64,000 nucleotides of DNA, taken from Amoeboaphelidium protococcarum (taxonomy: Eukaryota; Aphelidiomycota; Aphelidea). The notes beneath the pieces are model-generated. The model worked only from the letters and a program-made list of their open reading frames with translations. It did not search any database and was not told the DNA's origin. The stretch covers positions 620,001 through 684,000 of the forward strand of contig JALECJ010000256.1 of the NCBI GenBank assembly GCA_023515745.1, written 5' to 3'. Below are positions 58,014 to 64,000 of this stretch, one piece after another; position 1 is the first letter of the stretch, and the number at the start of each line of letters is the position of its first letter. The position numbers were made by a program, and so were the translations under genes.

Positions 58014-58661
58014 ACTCAATCCAAATTTCCACCAGACTCTCAAAATAATCACAAAGCTCAACAATTAATTCCAAATTATTCCACCTTGAATATATATATA
58101 GACAATGGCAATTCACTGTCAAGTTCAACAATAGATGCAGAGACTGAGAGTGACAGAGCGAGAGAAACAGAGAGAGAGAAAGTGAAACGAGTAAGACGCG
58201 CGCGTTTCACATTCCACCCAGAACGGAAGTTAGAAGCTTTGACGATTCCTTCGACATCATCAATGACCATACTTTGCCTGTCCGTCCCCAAATTGGTATT
58301 GAAGCATTTGATTTGATTAGTTGAAGCTTTTATTTGGTTTCCAAATTCAACTTAACGCCTGTTAAAGAGTTTTTAGACTTGGCTCTGCAAACAAACTTTC
58401 GTCAGCAGATTGATCCAAACAGCATCAACTCACCTCATTGTCATTCGAGCTTCTACCCTTTCACGCTGTTAATTCTATGGTGACATTTAATCAGAAAATC
58501 TAAATGATCTTATCACTGATTTATAGCGTGTTCAACCAATAAATATTAAATCAGACTTTCACATCATTTACTTCATCTTTTAACGCTGAGTAAGATTGAA
58601 GAATCGTAAAGTCGCTTACACTTTATTGCGCGCCTATAGATTAGTCTACACGCAAGTAATA
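58014..58661. promoter_or_regulatory. divergent promoter region PLK4 / PGS1
   Basis: 648 bp between two divergent start codons. A GA-rich block at 58138-58210 (GAGAGAAACAGAGAGAGAGA, then AGTGAAACG and GACGCGCGCGTTTCAC) resembles tracts upstream of the perilipin, LARGE-like and galE genes. No gene seen. Confidence 0.45.
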
Positions 58662-60038
58662 ATGGTGAAATACTTCAAGATAGATGCTGATAGAATCGAC
58701 GTGTTGAATACGCCATAGGAGTTTCATCAAGAGCTTTTGAGAAGGATATCCAATGCTAAATATCAAATCCAATTAGTATCGCTGTATTGTGGATGTGAAC
58801 TGGATAAATATAAGACAGAATCTGAATTAATCACTGCTCTATCTGATGCAATCAAAGCTAATCCGCAATTGCTAGTTGATTTAACCTTTGATCACTTCAG
58901 ATCTAATAGATTAATTACTGCTAGCGATGGACAGTCTACGTCTGGTAGGGAAGTGTTGGAGACGCGTGTCAAGAGTTTGAATGCATCCAATGTCAACTTG
59001 CACATGTACAAGTCTGGTGCTGCCAGTTCTCTACTAACTAGACTGTTTGGCGATAGAAATAACGAGATTTTCAGTATTCTACACGTTAAAATCTACAAGT
59101 TTGATAATGTTGTTATACTATCTGGTGCCAATCTCTCTGCTAGCTATTTCACCAATAGACAGGATCGGTATTACGTTCTTAATCTTGGTGGTTGTGATAG
59201 TGATGGTACACCGTTCGATAAGGAGGATGATAGTTAATAGCTGAACAAATGGTATGACGAGTTTATACGGCAATTGAATGAGCCTGGAGATTACCAAAAT
59301 CTTTTGGGTGATGACTGCAGTGTTGATAGTGCCATTGACAAGAGTCTGATTATGAATAGCAACAAGGCTATGGTGATTCCAATGTTCAATGTGCCTCACC
59401 TGAAAATATGGTAAAGTTAGCAAAGCATGATTTCAATTTTGAATTATCTGGCTAAACTAAAATAAAGTCCATAAGGCAAAGCACTGATGGGCGACATTGA
59501 TATCACTAGTGGCTATTTCATTCCAACTGCTGATGTTAGTGATGCACTGTACTAACTTTCTAAAGATTCCACGGTCAATATCACCATACCATCCGTGAGA
59601 ACAAATGGGTTCTATCAAGGAAAGGGTGTATCGTATTACGTACCAACCATGTACTAGCATGTTGCGAGTTAGTTTATTGACTCTACTAGTAGCGGTAATA
59701 ATCTTCGTCTATTGGAGTATGATAGAAATGACGATGGATGGTCTTATCATGCAAAAGGTCTCTTTGTCAATGATAATAGATTGAAAATGCCATTCATAAC
59801 CATATTAGGATCTTCTAACTGGAATTATCGGTCGGCATATCGCGATGTGGAGCAAGATAATCTCATTATTACATGGAACCATAATCTAAGATCCAAAATG
59901 TGGTAAGAGCAGAGTAATCTGGCGTAATATACACGACCAATCTAGAGGCTTAGCTCATAAAGGAATAGTCAAGGAAGTTTATACTTGAAGCAACGGATGA
60001 TACGTCTCGCCTCAAAGGTGTTTCGGTCGTTTTTATGA
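58662..60038 (+). CDS. PGS1: CDP-diacylglycerol-glycerol-3-phosphate 3-phosphatidyltransferase, PLD superfamily
   Basis: 458 residues in one frame (ATG 58662, TGA 60036). Two phospholipase-D active sites: first ILHVKIYKFDNVVILSGANL (H-x-K-x4-D, near 59080), second WSYHAKGLFVN (near 59742) followed by LGSSNWNYRSAYRD. These, with the N-terminal ISNAKYQIQLVSLYCGCE strand and the SGANLSASYFTNRQDRYYVL segment, identify the eukaryotic PGS1 group, which makes phosphatidylglycerophosphate for cardiolipin in mitochondria. The N-terminus is short and has no obvious mitochondrial presequence. The middle ~45 residues between the two halves are Gln-rich from TAR codons. It faces the satellite array on its 3' side. 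Confidence 0.9.
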
Positions 60039-60124
60039 GCATTGTCATTGTGGTTGTCAGGCCTAAGACTTTTTGAATGATTTTATAACATATTTGCATA
60101 GTAGATTCATGTTCATTTTCCACA
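60039..60124. other. short spacer between PGS1 and satellite
   Basis: AT-rich, with a TTTTTGAATGATTTTATAACA stretch. Nothing else seen. Confidence 0.3.
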
Positions 60125-60962
60125 AGCTTTCAATGAACGCAGAATGTTATACTGAGTGTCTAGAGTCTTATTTTTAGTTGCTAAAGTGGTTCGCTCGAAA
60201 GTGGAGAGTTCACGCAATATGCGCGCGCCTGGTCAGTGATGAACGCATATTGCGTTCATTGAACCACTCTGTCCCCTGATGAGTTTTCAACTTGAAACTG
60301 CTTTCAGTGCACGCAGAATGTAAAAATGTGTATGCAGAGACTAAAAAGAAGCCGCTAGAGTGGTTCGCTTTAAGCTGAGGGAGTTTACGCAATATGCGCG
60401 CGTTTGATCCATGATGAACGCAAAATGCGTTCATTGAACCACTCTGTCGCATTAAGAGTTTTCGACTTGAAACTGCTTTCAGTGAACGCAGAATGTTTTA
60501 CTGAGTGTCTAGAGTCTTATTTTTAGTTGCTAAAGTAGTTCGCTCGATAGTGAGGGAGTTTACGCAATATGCGCGCGTCTTGTCAGTGATGAACGCAAAA
60601 TGCGTTCATTGAACCACTCTGCCGTATTAAGAGTTTTGAACTTGAAACTGCTTTCAATGAACGCAGAATCTGAAACTGAGTGTCTAGAGTCTTATTTTTA
60701 GTTGCTAGAGTGGTTCGCTCGATAGTGAGGGAGTTTACGCAATATGCGCGCGTTTGGTCTATGATGAACGCATATTGCGTTCATTGAACCACTCTGTCCC
60801 CTGATGAGTTTTGAACTTGAAACTGCTTTCAGTGCACGCAGAATGTAAAAATGTGTATGCAGAGACTAGAAAGAAGCCGCTAGAGTGGTTCGCTTGCATC
60901 TGAGGGAGTTTACGCAATATGCGCGCGTTTGGTCTATGATGAACGCAATATGCGTTCACTTA
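60125..60962. repeat. 175-bp tandem satellite, about 4.8 copies
   Basis: The core ACGCAATATGCGCGCG starts at 60212, 60387, 60562, 60737 and 60912, so the period is exactly 175 bp each time. Each unit also has a dyad GAACGCA(A/T)A(A/T)TGCGTTC, a GAACCACTCTG box, and an AAACTGCTTTCA(A/G)TG(A/C)ACGCAGAAT box. Two unit types alternate in the variable segment: type A (GAGTGTCTAGAGTCTTATTT) and type B (TGTGTATGCAGAGACTA), in the order A, B, A, A, B. Open reading frames seen through the array on the minus strand are repeat artefacts. Confidence 0.95.
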
Positions 60963-61027
60963 AAAAATACAGTAAGTAGTGATGAATATGATTATGATTA
61001 TGCAATATCATTGGTTTAATTGAATGA

Positions 61028-62593
61028 TCATACTTCTGGAGAACGCGGTTTTCCATAGCACGTGTTATTAGATTGTGCATTCTGTTGTTCATTTTTTACT
61101 CCTTTTGGTGTTTGAATTGGGTCCATATCTTACTTCATTAGATATTAGAATGCCAAAGTTAGTTCCTCGTCAACAGATTTGACTTGTCGTTGGAAGTGCT
61201 GTAATAACTATATGCATAATGAGCTCTTGGTTGTCATAGTTAGATCCTTCATTGACAAAGATTATGCTTGGTGCTTAATGGCTTCTAAATTTCCTGCAGA
61301 CAGCAATCGAGATCCCACTCCACTTAACAACGCACCTATCAAGCCAATAATCTCTTTATTATTAAGCGTCCACATCCAAAAGACCAGAAGATTAGGGATG
61401 TCTCTCCGGAAGCAAAGAGCCTGTAATTCGTCACCAAAGACTTCATTAATCCAAAACCCTCCTGACTTAGAGTGTAGTCTTTCAAAACACTCATGCACTT
61501 CCACCAAGTGAGAAGACAAACGAAGGCATAGACAGCAGAGATCTATTGGTTTGCTAATCCCAAAGTCATATAATAAGTTTGCCATCAGGTGAATAAATTG
61601 CTCCGGGGGCATGTATTACCCCAACGTTTATATCAGTTCTCCGATCCCAGAAGAATTCTACCGATCCTACCTGTTAAGCAAACTCTTGAGTATCATACAG
61701 ACTCTGTATTCGTCGACACTGCCATTAATCCAGTCACTGGCAAGCTTGTACTCATTAGTAGAAGGGTTATCCTGCATCAAGTACTTTTCCATTACTTGCT
61801 TGACGCATGTGAGCTAAATCTCTTCTCTCTGGCCTTACAACAACCTATGGCTGAAATCTTAGATTACTTGCTACTAAACTAAAGAAGAGGCAGATATTGA
61901 CTATATGGCAACTTAAAAGGTCGATCCACTGTTCACTTGAGACGCAAGACGAGTAAGGGGTCCACCGCCTTGTTAAGTATTTGATTCGGAGAAGGCAGGG
62001 GACTGAATATCATGAGGAGTATGGCATTCACGAGGGAGAGGAAGTTATGGTGGCGTCAGAGTGTCAGATTAGGCATTGGAACGAGAAAGCAGCTGGTGCA
62101 CTAAGGCAACAGTAAACGCGGCCCCATTGTACCAAGCGACTACGATGGAGACGATGTCCAGTCTGATCAGTTTTTTTTCAGCCTAAAGTAGCTTATCCTA
62201 GGAGACGCTTAGAAACTTAGCTACTTCTTTAATTGCATCACTTTCCTGAAACCTGCTCCAGTCGGATGAGTGCCATCTTGCCATAATTGCAGCAACCAGA
62301 CTACTCAATGAGATCCAGTTATCATTGACAGGTACCAGATCGAACTTCTGGCAGAAAATGCGACCTATTCTTAGTAGTAAAGCGGTCGTTTAATCAAATG
62401 TCATACCATCACAGAAGGAAAACTGCAGTTGCTAAACTGTAAGGCCAGTATCTACTATTAGCTGTAATAGTTCAGATTTGGTAACGTGATCCTTTTCCAA
62501 GTTTACACGCGCTGCAATTTGCTGTAGCTACTCTTTATTATAACTGGCCAAAGTCTTTGACAATTCCTTTGTAGCCTTGGTGTGTTCTTCCAT
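61028..62593 (-). CDS. uncharacterised 521-aa helical protein
   Basis: One continuous frame from ATG 62593 to TGA 61030-61028, containing about two dozen TAA/TAG Gln codons and no TGA. I do not recognise the family. The N-terminal ~40 residues are polar and coiled-coil-like (MEEHTKATKELSKTLASYNK). Helical segments with conserved-looking hydrophobic patterns follow (WISLSSLVAAIMARWHSSDW, AIKEVAKFLSVSQDKLLQAE), then a Ser/Gln-rich linker and a second helical domain (GIGELIQTLGQYMPPEQF, CCLCLRLSSHLVEVHECFER, DIPNLLVFWMWTLNNKEIIG). The C-terminus is Gln/Asn-rich. No transmembrane segment or signal peptide. It lies between the satellite and the deubiquitinase promoter. Confidence 0.72.
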
Positions 62594-63009
62594 GGTAGAG
62601 GTGTTATTATGGTACTAAGTCTTGTAGAAGGAAGTAAAAGATTGGAAAAGTCATTTCAACATCAAGTTAATCTGTTTCAAGTTTGAATCAGGAAGGTAAA
62701 GCCTCACATTTATTCAGAAACGGAAACTTGCTGACGAGGCTTTCACATTTGTTGAGGCTTATATGTCGCATTTCGTGGCATTGGAACCGCCGCTCTCGTG
62801 AGCATAGCTGCGAAGTCATAGATAACCGAATTCGCATTATATAAGTATTGTGTGGACATCACTAAACAGGCCTCTGTTAGGTGTCATTCTTTAACGATTG
62901 TTACACGCTATTGAAACTGTTTTATGCTCAACATGTCATATAAATATAGCACATACACTATCACACTGTATTATACTGATACACTGAATAAGACAATATT
63001 CTTGTTAAT
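62594..63009. promoter_or_regulatory. divergent intergenic region (unknown gene / UBP14)
   Basis: 416 bp between divergent starts. AT-rich near 62935-63000, with CATATAAATATAGCACATA as a possible TATA-like element upstream of the deubiquitinase gene. No gene seen. Confidence 0.4.
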
Positions 63010-64000
63010 ATGAAACGTGCAAACGGCGATGAAACATCTTCCAGATTGAAGTTGTTCTTATCAAAGCGTTCACCCAAGTCTTACAGTGGCGACTCGTTTA
63101 TTCCCAGCGGTGTTTCTCCTTCCATTCAATCAGTGCAGCGAGTGAGTAATAAGCACTTTTATTCCCAAAATTTACTGCATAAGCACCAATTCTAACTTCA
63201 ATGTCTATCATTTAGAATTTCAAGATACCTGTTGTGCCTGAATTTAGGCAGGAGGAGTGTAGTTTGTGTTTCGACGACTGCTCTGAGGGATTGTATTACT
63301 GCACCGAGTTGAATTGTTGGGAGTCGTTCTGCAGGTAGCATCTCCCACTTCATCTGACTATACACACCACTGCAGTATATCTGTTTCTGAAGAAAATTGT
63401 TGGCGAAGAAGTTACAGCTGGTGATAATTCTAAATCAACTACTGCAGAAGAGCACCATGTTAGGAAAAAGGCCAATTTAGAAAAGATGGAGTACTCTGGT
63501 ACTTGGATAAAGTTCAAGGGAGCAGACTCTTTAGCCATAGAGTAGCAGCAGGAGGTGTCTTTAGAGTGGATTCAGTTATTTACATAGATCCGTACTGAGT
63601 AATAGAACAATATTCTTGGCAATGACTGGAATGTTCCATTGCAAGCCTGTGAACACACTCTAATGCTTTAGTAGTAATAACCATCCAGCATCGACTCTAT
63701 AAATTTGCATCAGTGCTCTTAGTGTGATATGAAGACCAACTTGTGGATCTGTCTAACGTGTGGAAATATCGGCTGTGGTAGAAAGTAGTTTGATGGTAGC
63801 GGCGGTAATAGTCACGGATTTGAGCATTTCTAGTTCAATCCATCTCATTTTGTCGCATGTAAGCTGGGCACTATAACCAGTGCTGGTACGGCGGACATTT
63901 ACTGTTATGACTGTGATGATATGCGCCTAGATCCAGATTTGGCGTTGCATATGAGCACGTTTGGTATCAACTTATAGGGCCTTGTAAAGACTGATAAGAG
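63010..64000 (+). CDS. UBP14: ubiquitin carboxyl-terminal hydrolase of the UBP14/USP5 type (5' part)
   Basis: Starts at ATG 63010. Exon one (63010-63141) and exon two (from 63226) are joined across an 84-nt intron (GTGAGT...TTTAG) in phase 0. The window ends inside the gene. Residues ~45-130 hold a first cryptic zinc-finger region (EECSLCFDDCSEGLYYC, CWESFC). The zf-UBP domain follows: LHQCSQCDMKTNLWICLTCG, GCGRKQFDGSGGNSHGFEHF, HFVACKLGTI, DIYCYDCDDMRLD, LALHMSTFGI. This is the USP5/Ubp14 arrangement, which binds the free C-terminal Gly-Gly of unanchored ubiquitin and disassembles free chains. The catalytic Cys and His boxes lie beyond the window. Confidence 0.9.

Noticed and set aside
60210-60959. 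Minus-strand open frames with near-identical proteins (60210-60452 and 60759-60959)
   Set aside because: They are read-through of the 175-bp satellite; similarity comes from the tandem repeat, not from gene duplication.
1-64000. Ciliate origin suggested by the code
   Set aside because: Velvet, HAM1-like, CHZ1, the kinase-AAA-HK protein and perilipin are fungal-side genes. A shared code is not shared ancestry.
1-64000. CRISPR array or prokaryotic operons
   Set aside because: The only regular tandem repeat (175 bp) has no unique spacers of CRISPR length. Gene structure and introns are eukaryotic.

Overview
This is a eukaryotic nuclear window in which TAA and TAG are read as glutamine and TGA is the only stop. 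Under the standard code almost every gene looks shattered. Under the TAR=Gln reading, about 20 long single-frame or short-intron genes appear, with TAA or TAG at positions where the families have an invariant Gln (DRG1 before its LDLPG motif; both Gln positions of the Helitron helicase AQGQT and HGQLYVAFSR motifs). Introns are few, 55-84 nt, GT...TAG.

The gene set points to a zoosporic early-diverging fungus or a sister lineage such as an aphelid. Fungal-type genes are a velvet regulator, a HAM1-like (DUF4449-type) protein, a CHZ1 chaperone, a kinase-AAA-GAF-histidine kinase-receiver protein and a perilipin. PLK4 implies centrioles and hence flagellated cells. I recall non-standard codes being discussed for aphelids but cannot confirm that here. 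Ciliates also use TAR=Gln, but this gene content does not fit them.

Layout. 0.3-3 kb: membrane alpha/beta hydrolase with a lost nucleophile, then galE. 3.4-9.6 kb: a degenerate Ty1/copia element lying between two copies of the 3' end of the HAM1-like gene (intact copy to 11.8 kb). 12.5-23.3 kb: CH-RhoGEF, CHZ1, velvet, an unknown protein, POP4, a GPI-type secreted protein. 23.7-30.5 kb: giant hybrid histidine kinase. 30.9-37.3 kb: EF-hand protein, aldose 1-epimerase, tRNA-Lys, LtrA protein, DRG1. 37.5-42.4 kb: mobile-element territory, with a Fanzor (eukaryotic TnpB-like) nuclease gene broken by two frameshifts and a Ty3-type protease remnant. 42.5-50.4 kb: perilipin, GPCR, ITFG1/TIP homologue, LARGE-like glycosyltransferase. 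50.9-52.4 kb: Helitron helicase and FLYWCH remnants. 52.5-60.0 kb: tandem-duplicated GT54-like enzyme, MOG1, PLK4, PGS1. 60.1-61.0 kb: a 175-bp satellite. 61.0-64.0 kb: an unknown 521-aa gene and the 5' part of a UBP14/USP5 deubiquitinase.

The genes are mostly independent housekeeping or signalling genes on both strands with short spacers (55-300 bp), so no operon logic applies. Functional themes are Leloir galactose enzymes (galE, galM), glycan synthesis (LARGE-like, GT54-like), signalling (histidine kinase, GPCR, RhoGEF, PLK4, EF-hand) and RNA or nuclear functions (POP4, MOG1, CHZ1, velvet). All frames and joins were worked out by hand from the sequence; family names rest on motif recognition, not database searches.
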